In this document: in pieces, positions 15,341 to 28,219 of the stretch
Position numbering within the stretch: position 1 is the first letter of the stretch
Layout of the letters: each line of letters begins with the position of its first letter
NCBI RefSeq assembly: GCF_025766255.1
Contig: NW_026516696.1
Location: 248,001-312,000 of the forward strand
Reading direction: 5' to 3'
DNA from: Zychaea mexicana
Taxonomy: Eukaryota > Mucoromycota > Mucoromycetes > Mucorales > Lichtheimiaceae
DNA: 64,000 bases
The notes under the pieces: model-generated
Told to the model about the DNA's origin: nothing
The model's database searches: none
What the model saw: only the letters and a program-made list of their open reading frames with translations
Made by a program: the position numbers and the translations under genes

Positions 15341-17355
15341 TGTATTAATTTTCAAAGGTACAGGTGACGATAGTGGCGTCAAACGAAATCAGTGTCAAAC
15401 ACGCACGAAGCAAAAAAAAAAAAGTGGCACAAGGGCTTAAATTGAAACTAGAGTTTTGAAAAGACGAAAAGAAAGGAGAAACAAAGTGCTGGTGGGGGAA
15501 AAAAATCTCAAAATAAGAACGCAGATCGAAAAATTCCACTTGGATCCGCTTACAAATAAACCCCGGAAGCCCCATTGAACCAGTTGATGAGATGATTAGT
15601 ATCCGATATAAACAGATTATGTAAACTCGTCCTTCTTATTCAAGGGGTTTTAAGGGTTATTTGTATTGTCTCTTTTATTTATGTGAAATACAGTGATGTT
15701 AATAACCCGTTAATCAACGCGTAAAAGTTGCTAAGTAGTCGTTTGCTTTAGTATAGTAACTCGTAGTTAGGATTTCTTGGCCAGCGGTCTTGAAAAGGAA
15801 ATTTCACACCATTGTTTTACTCCATTCGTAGACATGCGGGAAAAGAAGCTCACGATGACAAGTGCCGCTTTGAACCGTGCTACTATTAGACTGCGGTTCA
15901 GACACCGCTCTTCTTTCCGTTTACACTGCTGGATTATCACACTACGAGAAATTTGTGATAGAAAAATAGATAAAACCCATTTTTACTGAGCATGTGCCAA
16001 TGGAAGCTTTCTTTTGGTGATTGCTTAGTGAGTATAGCAGTTTCTTATGATGGATCTAGATAGAAAAGGTTTTAGTGGTCGCCGCCGTGTACAATTTTCA
16101 CGGCGTATAAAGATTGAACTTAGCTTGATCAGCCACCTTGTGGCGAATTAGTATCATTACGTGGATGCAGCCGCATTGTCCAAAGTTATATTCATCGATG
16201 TAACATTTAAGCACCTTATGATTGTGTTGATCATCGTGATGATATATCTATGGTCGGTGGCTTTCGCATAAATTGCGCGACGTAGTACGCTTTTTTTTGC
16301 CACCATGTGGGGCGTCGAAACACAGACCAACAGTCGGAATAAGCTTTGCCCGAGATTTCTTCTTCGCTGAGCTTCTTTACACCTTTGTGGTTGCAGTAGA
16401 CGCGAGAAAGAGATGGGACGACATTTTTGAATTCAGCAATCCTATCGCGGAATGGATAATCATGGTCATCATGCATATTGACAACCAGTAGCTCGGTACG
16501 AACCCCCCAAAAAGTAAATGTATGTAGCAACGAAACCAGTTGCCGACATGATAATCACGTTACTGTCTGCCATGTAATTTTATTAAGATCTCTCAATTCC
16601 GCAAGATAACACATTCATTCGTAAGCTTCAATCACTTTGCGGTTAGATATAACACGTGATACTAGTTACATTTGCTTTATCGAAAATTATGATTAAAGTT
16701 ACTTATTATCTCCAGTAAGTAGATTTCGTTTACTTCGTCATTTGTCTGTGAAATGTTCATCCATTTAGTAATCGTTTTCTGGTCGTATATATGATTTTCT
16801 ATCTTTGTAAAGTGAGACAATTTAAGAATACGTAGAAAGAAAAATCAAGCTGACAGGATGAACATGATGAAAATTGTAAAAGTGCTGCAGAAAACCACGA
16901 AGATAAGCTAAAACGAGCTAAAACGCCGCCTCTCTTCTTAAGTTCTTCTTTCATAAACACCGCACCGCAAGGAAGCGACAATAATGCTACAAGCGTACCG
17001 TCATTAGCATTCCATTAAATATAAGCTTACACTATACACATATATGATATACAAGAAAAGAGAAGTAAAGTCATGATCTCCGTCTATACGTCATCTCTTG
17101 TGAGTAAGTACATACAGCAAGGGTACATTACAGTATAATATGGTACAGTAGTGGTTGCAGTAGTACTAGAGCAGCACCAACCAAAATAGATAGAGGAGGA
17201 AACATATCAAATATTTACGTACAATGTTGATTTATACAAAATCCAAAGATTTTTTTCTTAAAGAAACGATATTTTCACCGGTATCGTCATCTAATATTAA
17301 CTTATACTAACTATCATTATAATTATTATTATTGTAAAATGTATTCTTTTTTAAT
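15341..17355. other. 2-kb intergenic region
   Basis: This is the promoter side of the medA-like gene and the 3' side of the Ras GEF gene. Apart from the possible broken small gene at 16231-16573, only short low-complexity open frames occur. The final 350 bases before 17356 are very A/T-rich with ATTATT-type runs, as expected for a 3' untranslated region. Confidence 0.5.
16231..16573 (-). pseudogene. Possible small membrane-anchored protein, frame broken at a G6 run
   Basis: On the minus strand an ATG at 16573 opens a hydrophobic segment (MADSNVIIMSATGFVATYIY) that runs into a stop after 34 codons. An overlapping frame carries about 90 protein-like residues (NMHDDHDYPFRDRIAEF, then FRRPTWWQKKAYYVAQFM) to a TGA at 16231. 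The two frames meet at a run of six G bases (about 16506-16511), where a one-base length change would join them. No family is recognised. It could be a sequencing error, a decayed gene or chance; no intron with good signals explains the break. Confidence 0.3.
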
Positions 17356-20300
17356 TTAATTGATCATCTCCAGTAAGCGTGCCGCCTCTGCCGCAGCTGT
17401 GGTGGTTCTGGGCTCCAGCTCCAAACTGCGTTCATACAATGCCTCGACATCCAAACTGGCTTCCAACTGAGACTTGATGAAATGCTGTATTAAGGGCACG
17501 ACTTGCAAAGTATAGGGCGATGACTGGAATTGTTTGATTTCACGAATCACCTCGGCCGTCTTTTGTCTTTTTGCGAAATTGATCAGGTTGGTTGATTTAG
17601 CAAGACAGTCTGGATTGCCGTCTTCAATAAACGTCAAATCTTGGAGATAGATGCCCAAAAATGGGATACAAGGTGGATTTACGGAATGGATCATTTCACG
17701 GTATTCGGTGAAATTGCGGTTGGCGCCCATCAGTTTACGGATATAGTTGAGGGTTTGTTGAGTACGGTTGCCGACAATTTCCCAGGTACGTCGCAGACGG
17801 CCCACAGCACTGTTGTCAAAGGCCGAGAAGATCGCCATGCATGTGTTATAATTGTTGAGCATACGGCAGCGCTAACGATTGAGTATTTCGTTAGATTCAA
17901 TCCTATACATACACATGACATACACGCAGAGAGAGAGAGAGAGACTTACGTCTGCTACCATGGCCCAATGCTTAATAATCACTACGCGTCGCTTGGCTTC
18001 GCCATGCTCCAAAATGGATCCTGTGACCCAAGCTGTCAGACGATTACAGTAATCAATCGACTGTTTGACATGAAATGCCAGATCTTGGTCATCGCGCGAC
18101 CAAGCTTTGTTCAAGCACTCGATTGGGCGGATGCTGCTGTACAATTTAAAATCCAAGATACTGAGCTGACGGGCCAACTCTAATGGATCTGTATCCAGGA
18201 GACTGATTTGCGCCGTCACGTTCTTGGGCATGATTGGTGCAGGGCCAGCCATGTTGTTGGGCACTAGTTTCTTTAAACCATCATCCGCATCGATTTCACG
18301 TCGTTTCAGGATGAGACGGTTCAATTGATCCGCAGAGAATGCAGAGGCGTCTCGGATCACCGTGTTGGTGAAGAATTCGAGTCGGTCCAAAATAAATTCA
18401 TCTTCGTCGTTATAATAATTTTCCAGCCAGCTCTTCATGACGTTGAAGACACTATATTGTACGCAGTATGTGTTAGCGATACATCAGCGAAAGTGTTCTT
18501 CTATAATATAAACAAGAATGATTCCTCTCTCGGTTCTTACCGTAATCGAATAAGCTTTTGTTTTTTATCCGTCCAGGCTTCGAGTTCTTGTGGAGTCAAG
18601 CCTTCAGGTGCTGTGATCATATACCGCTTCTCCAACATATTGACAAATTCTTCAGTTGTACAGAATGATCGATAGGTCAACAAAAAGTTGGCAATGAACG
18701 ATGTATCTATGCAACGGAAAAAATTGCCAGGAAACCAGTGAGTTTTTTGTTATATATTGCTTGACCGTATAAATAGCAGAATGTATGAGGTTTTACCAAG
18801 CGTATCGTGGAGAGTTAAGCGTTCGACCAAAGCAGATAGTGTACCACCCTTGACTTTACCATCCGAGCTGAAAACAACCTCGTCAGATGCATACTCATGG
18901 CCAAGAAACCATTGAGCTTCTGTAGCCATGACATCAGTGGGCTTTGTGCTAGGCTGTCGTTGGCGCTGTGGTGAACCAGCGGAATCATTGCCCGGAATAC
19001 GCAACGAGGCAGCAAAATTGGGCGACTGTTGCTGACGTTGTTGGTGACGGTATGATCGACCGCGTGGAAGTAAATTAGACGAACTCGTGCTGATCACTGT
19101 TTCCAAAGTATCGCTATCATAATCGGTATCTTGAGGCGTTGGCATTGGCGGGGGCGACCAAGGATCTGAGAACGCGGGCGACAGTGGATTGCTGTAGCTA
19201 CTGCTAGCATTATCGTTTGTAAGCGATTCCTTGGTATCAGATGTGCCACGTCTCGACAACCACATACGACGTTGACCGACCATCTGTTGCACACTAGAAA
19301 AGAGTCGTTCCAATGCTTCCTCGATTTCCGCATTGGTCTCATCAATGGTTGTGATAGCTCTCGACAAAGCCACACCCGAGTCACTGAGCACTTGAATAGC
19401 ATTAAACAGTCGACCAAAAGCATTGTATAATTGCTGTCGCTCCAGCTTGAAACGTGAAACGGCGGGAACTTGCGTGTGATCAACGTCGAAACTGATGCCT
19501 TCCAGAATGCCCAAATACTTGCTTATTTGTTCTGAAAGGGTGCGGAAGAGCATCACGATGCTTTCGCGGGCTTTTTCTTGACTATCGAGGAAATTGTTGC
19601 CGTCAAGTTCGTTTTCGTGTTGGATTTCGATCGCATGGGCTGTGCCTGCAGCCAGTGCTTCGGTCGATCCATAAATCTGGTTTGCGTGCGTTTGCAAACT
19701 CACAATCAGATCCTGATTTAATCGGTATTTTGTTTTATTGCTGTTGTTATTGTTGGTGTTACTATTGCCCTGTGATGTGGTTGAATTAGTCGGTGTTGGG
19801 ATGGTGGGTGCAGAGGTCGGTACGTTGTTGCCACTGCCGTTGGATACTTTTGTGCTGCCGCTAATCGTACTGGTGGTACCGACTTTATCCTCGTCGCCCT
19901 CCGGCTCATCTGCTGGATCGCCTGGTACGGGTATCGTTGTAGTCATCGTTACTGGCGGTGCTATCGATGGGCTGTTATCAAAATCTTCGACAAACCGAGG
20001 CGTCATATGTTCGACACGGATCTGTCGTTGTTGGCAAGCAGTGACAAAGTTGCGTACAGCAGCCAGTACATCGCCTGCATCCTTTTGTAATTTAAACACG
20101 GTTTCTGACGCTGCCGACGCACTGTTGGTATGGTTGTTATTGTTATTGTTGATGGCAGCCATCATTGGATTAATATTGCCGGGTGGCGAAGAAGGGGGTG
20201 TAGCAGGTATATCAGCAGCAATACGCGCCGAAAGCACCAGTTTGGACAAGGATGCCATGACAGCACGATGTGGGTTTCTGAGCATATGATCTTGGGTATG

Positions 20301-21680
20301 ATGTGAGTCTTTCTCTATGAGACCAGCAGCATAGAGCATAAGACGGATTGTTTCGACAACAATGCCGGTATGTTCGATAAAAAGCTCGCGCAAGTTTTGT
20401 TGTGCAGTGACATTCAATTGATGGATGGCAAGTGCCACATCTCCAGATAACTTTTGCCATGTCAGTGGCTCGCTTTGATCTGTCGCTGCGGTGGAAATGG
20501 ATTGGTTGCCGTTGATAATAAAGCTCTCTGTATCGCGGGATGCTTTGCGCGGGGTATCTTGTTCGTCTTCTGAATCAGTTTCGTCGCCATTTTTTTGCTT
20601 TAAATATGCGAGTTAGTGCTGATGCATCAGTCGACAGATACAGTCTCTGAGTATTTGCATAGTAGATAGGACTCACCAAGCGACCTGTGGATTTGTCAAT
20701 TTCCTCTCTATCCCACGTGGTCTCCTGGGTGACCAGGTTACAGTAGTAAGTTCTGCCTTGAGGCGTGACACGCTCAACCCATTGTGACATGATCTGCATA
20801 GAAACGTTAAAGCATTAAATTTCAAACCGACCCCTTCCCCTACTAGCGATCATTCATGCATTGATAAAAACCCTACACATGCAAGCATATCTTGTATCAT
20901 GCATAAACTTAAACTTACATGACTTGCATCCATCTTATCTTCATCAACCTCATTATTAGTAGCGAGCATCGTTGCTGCTGTTACGGTGGTTGTGCTTGCA
21001 TTGTTAGTCATATTCGTGCTGATTGCCAAAGCGGAATCGATACTGGCGCGCGATAAATTACGACCGCGATCATGCGAACGAGCGTCGACAAAGTGATCTT
21101 CATCGTCCGAGTCGCCTGCGATAGACCCATTGTTGTGGTATTGGACACTGTTTGTCATTGGATCATAGAAATAATGGCCTGCCGCTGCCGCTGCTGCCGC
21201 TATCGCTGCTGTATCGTCTTCGTTCTTTTCAGGTACGTCCGGTAATCGTTGATCCTGATCAAACGGTTTTCTCTCTAGACGACTGTCGATACTACCCTTT
21301 CGAGCACGTGTTTGAAAATGTGGTTGTTGTTGTTGTGGCGGCGGCTGCTGTTGTCGAGCAGCTGTAGGCATGACCGTGTCTGCCATTTCGGGATTGACAT
21401 TGATCATCTCGACATAGTTGCTAGGGAACCAACCTCGCGCACCGTTGCACCTGTTATTGCAGAGTCGTTAACGTCAATATATGTTAATTACTAAATTTAG
21501 AAAAAACTATATATAAACCAGCAGCAGCAGAAGTACATACCACCCATCCCACCAACCCGATTCCAGCTGGGCAAGTACATCAATCAAATTGCCCTTTTCA
21601 AAACTCAATGAAGATTGCTCAGGGGATTGGAACGGGTGGAGTGCGCGTACAGTGCACAGTATCTTGGGCATGGAACTCAT
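17356..21680 (-). CDS. Ras guanine-nucleotide exchange factor, SH3-WW-RasGEF_N-CDC25
   Basis: Promotes GDP release from Ras at the plasma membrane. The start is the ATG at 21680 (MSSMPKILCTVRALHPF); the open frame extends to a TTG only. Domains in order: SH3 (ALHPFQSPEQSSLSFEKGNLI, GWWDGW, then GWFPSNYV across an intron), a low-complexity linker with poly-Ala, a WW domain at about 20660-20790 (WVERVTPQGRTYYCNLVTQETTW), a helical middle region and a disordered Ser/Asn-rich part. A RasGEF N domain follows (about 18290-18720: FIANFLLTYRSF), then the CDC25 catalytic domain (about 17400-18230: DPLELARQLSILDF, KHWAMVAD, MLNNYNTCMAIFSAF, CIPFLGIYLQDLTFIEDGNP). The catalytic hairpin and the conserved LNNYN/PFLG motifs are present, so it is probably active. 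About seven exons; TAA at 17356-17358. SH3 is common in Cdc25/Ste6-type GEFs. The WW domain is the less usual addition. Confidence 0.92.
17928..17944. repeat. (AG)n microsatellite in a Ras GEF intron
   Basis: An uninterrupted dinucleotide run lies within the intron splitting the catalytic domain, a few bases from the GTAAGT-type donor on the minus strand (where it reads as CT repeats). Confidence 0.85.
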
Positions 21681-22529
21681 TGCTGCCAAGATGACGAGTT
21701 AGTGATAGTGGAAGAGAAGAAAAAGAACGAGAGAGAGAGAGAGAGAGAGAGATAAAGGTAGTAGGACGAAGAAAGTAAACGGTGTAGTGATGATGTGTAA
21801 GGTGTGTGGTCTCTTCCCAAAGCAGGAACCGTACGAGACAGGTATGGTCTCAAATCTCGTTTAAATATATAGCGGAATTTGTAGGCCCATTTCCACTGTA
21901 CTAATGCTTCTCTTGACCATATGCGAATGAAAACAATCCTTGAAGCGGACTCGACTATGGAATTTAACTCAGACGCGATCATCGTCGTGTTTTTATGGAG
22001 AAAGTGCTTTAACAAACATTTCGTCCGGTGGCCGCCCCCTATTGTGCTTTGGTGTCATTCAGAAACAATGACGACTGAACTGTTGATGTGCATGACAGGG
22101 AAGGGAGGTGTTGGTGTGTCTGTCCGCACACACACACACACATGGAGAGAGATCAGACTGTGTACGGTGACACATACATCGCACACTCTCGCTCTTTCTC
22201 TCTCCTTTGCAACCTTATTTGAATGACCGCCACAAGTTTCCTTGTGCTACATTAATTCTTCTCTCCTTTGCAAAGACTCATCGTACTACAAGCAGGAACC
22301 TTTATACAGATTCAGAATAATATTAAGTTCAGTGTAATATACATTTATGAAATCAGAAATAACGATAAAGAGCTTTATAAATCCATGTAAACCCCACAGA
22401 AAGACGCAACGAACGAATTTCTCTCTTCCTTGGGCTCAACGCGATCGAACTTCCCTATGACATATGTGCATCCCGTGTTAATAAGAGAAGGGAGGCCGAG
22501 AGCAGCAGACAGGGATGCTTTCATCTGAA
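21681..22529. other. Intergenic between Ras GEF start and FAB1-like stop
   Basis: About 850 bases with the Ras GEF promoter and the FAB1-like 3' untranslated region. It contains a (GA)n run at 21729-21752 just upstream of the Ras GEF ATG and a CA run near 22127-22142. No supported gene. Confidence 0.55.
21729..21752. repeat. (GA)n microsatellite upstream of the Ras GEF gene
   Basis: About 24 bases of uninterrupted GA, read as a CT tract on the coding strand 50-70 bases before the ATG. Pyrimidine tracts of this kind occur before several genes in the window and are common in fungal promoters and 5' untranslated regions. Confidence 0.85.
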
Positions 22530-25500
22530 TCACAATAACGTACCTGGCACCGAGACAAAATAGTTGCTTATTTCTCGGCAGAACCGTGCTCGATACTGCT
22601 GTGGAGGCAATACAGTCACCTGCTTCTGTGGCTTCAATGTAGCTTTGCTTTTCGATTCGATCTTCTTGTACCATGTGTAAGCGCCAATAAAGTCTGTAGA
22701 GATGTCATGATGTTACAATCTATCTTGCGCTTTTACATACTCCTCCCTCTTCAAGAAACCCCCCCCCCAAAACCCCTTTTCCTTTGGGCAAACATCCAAG
22801 AATACTGTACCGACAAGTCCAACCACAATCTCCTTGTTTTGCTCATCGATGCCCACGAGTAGCGAGTAGTCCATAATGTTGCACTTTTCAATGAATTCGG
22901 TATCGTTTCGTAGTGCAATGTCAATGATCAGTGCCTTGGAGTATTGCGTGGTAGTCAACCCAAGGCGGTAACCTGAAATATAAAATGAGCGTTGTGTCAC
23001 ATCAAAAGTGTCAGTAAAGAGTAAGAGGCTCGAGCACTTTCCGTCTTTTCTTTTTTGTGTTACCGTGGATCCAATCACCATCCCACAAAGTCGTCAATTG
23101 CTGCTGCTCTTGCTTCTCTACTTGTCGATCACTAACGCCTTTGAAATCAAATCGCTACACTTATCAGTCAGTAAAACATGTTTATCTTTCTCCAGCTTTT
23201 CGTATACTTTACCTGGGTGATTGTGCGGTTGTAAAATAAGTGATCCATCACCATAACATCCATTGCCCATGTTGTTCGTTTCTGACTATCCGTCATGCGA
23301 ATCGTATAGAATCCGAATATCTTGGTAAGCACACTTGGAACCTATGTATTTCACCATTCTCCTTTTGTGAATCGCTCAATTGGCTTACTATTCTTCTTGC
23401 CATTCTTTCGTTTTTGGTTTTTATCTACCTCTTCTGCAGTCCTCTTCATGTAATCGAAATAAGCAGGCGCAAACTCGAGAAATTGTTGTTTTTCAGCCAA
23501 GTTCCACGATGATATCATCTCCTTGATGACAAGTCTATCGTCTTACGTATTACATTGTGACATGAACCATAAGTATCTCAATTCATCTTTATAAAATAGA
23601 GCTACTACTACAGTAAGAAAAGAGTGTTGCTTTGAGTACTATACCAACCTTTCGTCTTGTAAAAGCGACTTTTACTTTTACCACCCGTTGCTTTCCAGGT
23701 TTGACAACGACATAGCGACTCAATGATGACCTGGTCTATACCGCATCGTTTTCTTAATTCTTCAAATTCTTGAGCATAGTATACTACACATGTAAACTCA
23801 ATATTGTTGTGCACGAATCCTATTTTGTTATATACAAGAATGATGGTAAATTGCTTCGCGTTTAATCAATGAAAACTCCATGAAAACGACATTGAAAATA
23901 GCGTAGCATTATGGCAACAAAGGAGGAGGTAATAAGAGAAAAGATAATTGCTTACTGTGTCGAATATGAGGACTCAGTTTCCTGTTTTGCCGACTATTGT
24001 CTTCAGTCGTTGCTGTTGCTATTGTTTTATGGAAGCGTATTTCTTTGATAATTTCCTTGCTATGAGTATCCTTGTTCACATGATGAGCAATCGTCCGTTC
24101 CTCTTGCATCTCCCAGGAAATAGGATTAGCTTCACCATCATCCTGGGGCAGGAATGGAGCTGGTGGTGTTTCTTGTTGGCTATAGTGATGGCGAAGACGA
24201 TGATGATATAGATGTTTCCAGGGTGAAGGGACAGTTGTTGCACTTGCATGATGCTGAAAACGTGCTCGCCAATGTGCTTTGAGTTTGCCGAGATGTGGGT
24301 GCTGTGATATGTGCCGCTCCTGTACATGCTGGATCAGCGTTTGCCGAGCTGTGGCAAACGTACTGGCTGGTGGTTGTTGTTGTGTTGTTGTTGCCAAAAT
24401 GTCTGCATTGCTGCTGTTGATATTGTTCTGATTTTCAAGATAATATCGCTCTAAAGACGAAAAGTAAAAGTCATTGGTGGTGTTGCTGGTGCTGATGCTA
24501 CTGCCTGCGAGTGGCCCGTGTTGCTGTTGGTCATCATAATCATCGTCATCGCTATTAAGATGCCCTCCAGCGGTTGTAGCCGGCAGAGATACAATGCTGC
24601 TGTTGTCGATGACGGCACGTGATTTAATTTCTTTTTGTAGAATCTCAGATTGATACGCTGCACAACTAAGTTACATATTTGTCAAGAAGATTTTCGTTAA
24701 TAACAGCAAGAAAAGTGTTGTCCTTTTATAGTATGTATCGTAAATTCAACTTTACTTGAGAGTGTAAGAAATAATTGAAGTAGGCTCATCTTCGCGCACT
24801 AGGATCGAAGAATCAGGCATGGCATGCACTCTTTTATCTGCTGAGCTATTACATCATTTCGTAAGGTTTCTCTCCCTTTAAAAAAATACATGTTACGGAA
24901 GCTTACAGAGATAAACGTACTTGAAATAATCTGGTATATCCCATCCACATTCCGCAATAAGTTCTGGACATCGATCTCGCTGCCACTCGGTCAGTTGATC
25001 CAGCATAAACTTTGCCTGTACAACGAATGCGCGTCGAACATCATTCAATTGATGCTTTTTGCTGCTATTGTCTGCAATGTAGAGCATCCAATCGCTGTAA
25101 TCATTATGTGCTGTTCGCTTTAACGCTTTGAGCTCTTTATGTTGTGTCTCTATATCGGACTTTTCCGCTGCTGAAAGCTGCTCTTGCTTGGCTTCGCCTT
25201 TCAAATAATGGTCGATTAACTCTAGATGGCGTATGATGGCAGTGAAGAACAAGTCGATTTCGTGATTGAGTTCACCACTACTATCAAAAGCATTGGTTGA
25301 AGTAGGGACACTAGGCGACGAGGGAGACGTAGTCGTAGTGGCGGTGTTGGTCATAGCAGGGATATTGGGCGTACATAGAGTGTACTTGATTGGATGCTCG
25401 TCGCGACGTATTTGTAAAGTACAATGGTCATAATAAAAACAATAGACAACATCTGATAACTTGATATTGTGCTTGCAGGTACCACTATTGCTGTTGCTGT

Positions 25501-27806
25501 CGTCACTACGACTACGAAATGATGGCATAGTATTACTGCCTTTTTCGTAGAGCATAATTTCGAGATACTTTGCAAAGGAGAAACAAAATGTCGCATGTGT
25601 CATGGGCGTCGGTTTTGTTTCTGCTTTGCACACAGTACATTTAGACCACATCATGATGACGGTGCCATCTTCAGGGGCCGTTCTGGCAATCGTATTGGGT
25701 AATATCATGGTAGTGGTCGTATTCATATCAATATAGACTCGAGAAGGTCCGTGAGAAAAACGCAGGATATGGTCCGTCATCGGTAGTTCACATCCCCCAT
25801 CCTCTTCTTCTTCGTCCTCTCCGTTTTCGTCTTCTTCTTCGTTACTACTATTGTATCGTCGCTCGCCATGCTGGTGAAGGTAATCAATATTGTTGTTATT
25901 GGGTATGATTATCAACGACTTTCTTTTACTCTTCCTGCTCGGATCGTTTTGCTTGCTTTGCTTAATCCACTCCCAACATGATTGCGTCGCTTGTTGGCTC
26001 ATGTGGATGATCGTCAGACCCAAAGACTGGTCTAAAAATTGACGACTGATATGCAAATTCGGATCGGCTTTGTAACGATAATAATCCATACGAGCAATGT
26101 TGGGACCCACGCACGGTCGTTTTTGATGCGGCTGTTGCTGTTTTCGTTTCATGTTTTTGGGATAGAAAGAGTAGGTGAATGAAATATGTTGTTGTCGGAT
26201 AAATCCCAAAAGAGATGGAGGAGTGGTGTCGATTAACAGTAATCGCTCCAAGTTTAGTAATTGAACGTTTGTATAATAGTTGCTGCCAACAACAAAAAGC
26301 TGTTGTTGTTGTTGGAGCTGTCGGCCTCTTAGCATGCTGGGTCCCCCTCGTCTCCGTAATGAGGATGTCCGAGATAACATGGATGGAAAACGCAGTAAGC
26401 TGGATGGTTTCGAGTAACTGGAATATTCTTTTGCTTTGTCGAGCGCCTTTTGTTCGTTTTCTTCAAAATCGCGCAAATGGATCAAAATCCTGGGTAAGGA
26501 ATACATGCGGCCGATGGATGATGAAACATGTGTCGTGGTGAGTTGGTTACATATATTACGAGCAATGCGTGGTGCTGGTGGCAACGATGGTTCTTTGCTG
26601 GAGAATAGCAGAGAGACATTGGTGGATGAAGTATTAGCTGTAGCAGTAGGTGAGTGTTGTAGAAGGACGGGTCGATGTTGCATTTGCTTTGACTGCTTTG
26701 GCTTGCTGCTAGTCCATTTACTGCGAGAAAACACCCATTTAATAAGGGCAACCGGCTTAGCAGCAGTGTTGCTCTGCGTAGTACTCTTCCTAGTGTTGTG
26801 AGCCGTTGTCATAGACACCACTGTCGGTGGCTCATTCATTCGACGACGTGGCGATGGTGGTGGTGCTACTATAGTCGGCGAAGGAATGCGTTTCTTTCGT
26901 CTGTTTTTCTGCTGCTGTTGGGGAGGTGTCAGATGATGATCGCGCCAAAGACTTGTCTCCAAATGCATATTACCAAGCACATGCATCAATGCGCATATCA
27001 GATCACTCATATAGTTATAGCTTGATGGAGAAACCAAGCCTTGCAGTTCTATTGTACCACCAACGTGCCACCATCTTCCGTCATCAACGTGTGATAATAC
27101 GTTACCTACGGATTTTCGATTTAGTTTTAATCGTGGGGGTTTTCCTCTACTTGCTTCTTTGCTTCCAAACGTTCCCTTGAATAATTAACAATAAAAGGTC
27201 GCAAAAAAACTTACTAAGGGGCACGCCTTTGTATATGTTGGGTAGGAATTGCGATTGTTCTGGCTTTCCGTTTGGTATACATTGAATCCATAAAGCAGTG
27301 GCTGACGATGGCGATGATCGATCAAGCGCCCGCGATAATCCGTTCTTCTTTTCCTTGTGACCAAAATCACCACCCTCAAGAATAGAACTAGTAGTGGTAG
27401 TTTTGGTGGTGATAGCGGCAGTAGGGTTAGGATGATGGTGATTGCGGTGATATAGACCTTGTGATGTGTCCACGTGAGTGATGGTAGTATCATCGACGAC
27501 TGCGGTAGCGGCCATAATTTGCTGTAGTACGATATTTAAGAGGATGCCAGACCAAGGTTGAATGGGTATTTGGACTTCTGCCAACCATCGATGCAGTAAT
27601 GTTTGCAAATGCTGCTCTGCTGCATCGCTATCGATTTTAGTTCGAGAAAGTTCGACAGGACGACGCATTGCAGCAGAGGCGGTTAATGATGTCGTCGTCG
27701 ATACTACACCGCCGCCCGTCGTTGTACTCAAAGCAGCAGCAATCCATGATTTCTGTCGATTCCCAGTTGCTTCTTTAGTGTTGATGTAATTATAGTTGGT
27801 GTTCAT
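22530..27806 (-). CDS. FAB1: Divergent FAB1/PIKfyve-type phosphatidylinositol-3-phosphate 5-kinase
   Basis: Fab1 kinases make PI(3,5)P2 on endosome/vacuole membranes. From the ATG at 27806 the protein begins with unrecognised low complexity, then the start of the chaperonin-like (Cpn60/TCP1) domain (WIQCIPNGKPEQSQFLP). Its core is missing: within roughly 50 residues the frame reaches the end of that domain (GGTIELQG, MHLETSLWRD). The Cys-rich region is recognisable (MMWSKCTVCKAETKPTPM, CFSFAKYLEIMLYEK), followed by ILVREDEPTSIISYTL, which is diagnostic of Fab1. The lipid-kinase domain shows CVVYYAQEFEELRKRCG, GGKSKSRFYKTK, LVIKEM, FAPAYFDYM, DFKG, IMDYSLLVGID and DFIGAYTWYKKIES; stop TGA at 22530. 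No FYVE or DEP domain is visible upstream. Odd points are a Lys where the glycine-rich loop usually reads GKSGS, and DFKGV instead of DLKGS. The splice near 27200 is unresolved. Probably a fast-evolving paralogue; activity is uncertain. Confidence 0.82.
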
Positions 27807-28219
27807 TGAATGTAAATTGCTCTAGTTGTATTTATGTGTTGAATCTTTAAAAGAAGAGGGAAAAGGGTGTTTACTGTCCTGCATTGCTCCTCTTTATGCG
27901 GGCTGAACGTAGTTGTGGTCGTACATTCTATTCAGGAATAGCCGGCTGCGAACTTTAATGTCATCTGTGCGCCATATATTTCGACTACTTTATCAGGATA
28001 GTGGATAATAAAAGCCAGCATGATTTGGAGAAAAGAACTCTTTTTACCAAGTGGTAGATCCCGCGCGCATTTTTCCATTAGGGTTCGTCGCACTCGGAAA
28101 TCGAAAAATACATGGGTTTCAGGCCCATCAAACTAATTGTTTGTTTTAACACAAAAGTCTCTTTAATCTTCCTCCTCTTTCTGTTTTTGATTAAGCACTA
28201 TATATTACTACAATTTGCC
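27807..28219. other. Divergent promoter region (FAB1-like / small orphan gene)
   Basis: About 410 bases between a minus-strand ATG (27806) and a plus-strand ATG (28220). I looked on the minus strand for a FYVE zinc-finger exon (paired CxxC motifs and an R+HHCR-type block) and saw none. The 60 bases before 28220 are T-rich. Confidence 0.5.

Noticed and set aside
15341..15382. Upstream extension of the medA-like protein
   Set aside because: The frame is open to 15382 but begins with TTG; the first ATG is at 15340.
21681..21689. Upstream start for the Ras GEF
   Set aside because: The longer frame starts at TTG (21689); the ATG at 21680 directly precedes the SH3 domain.
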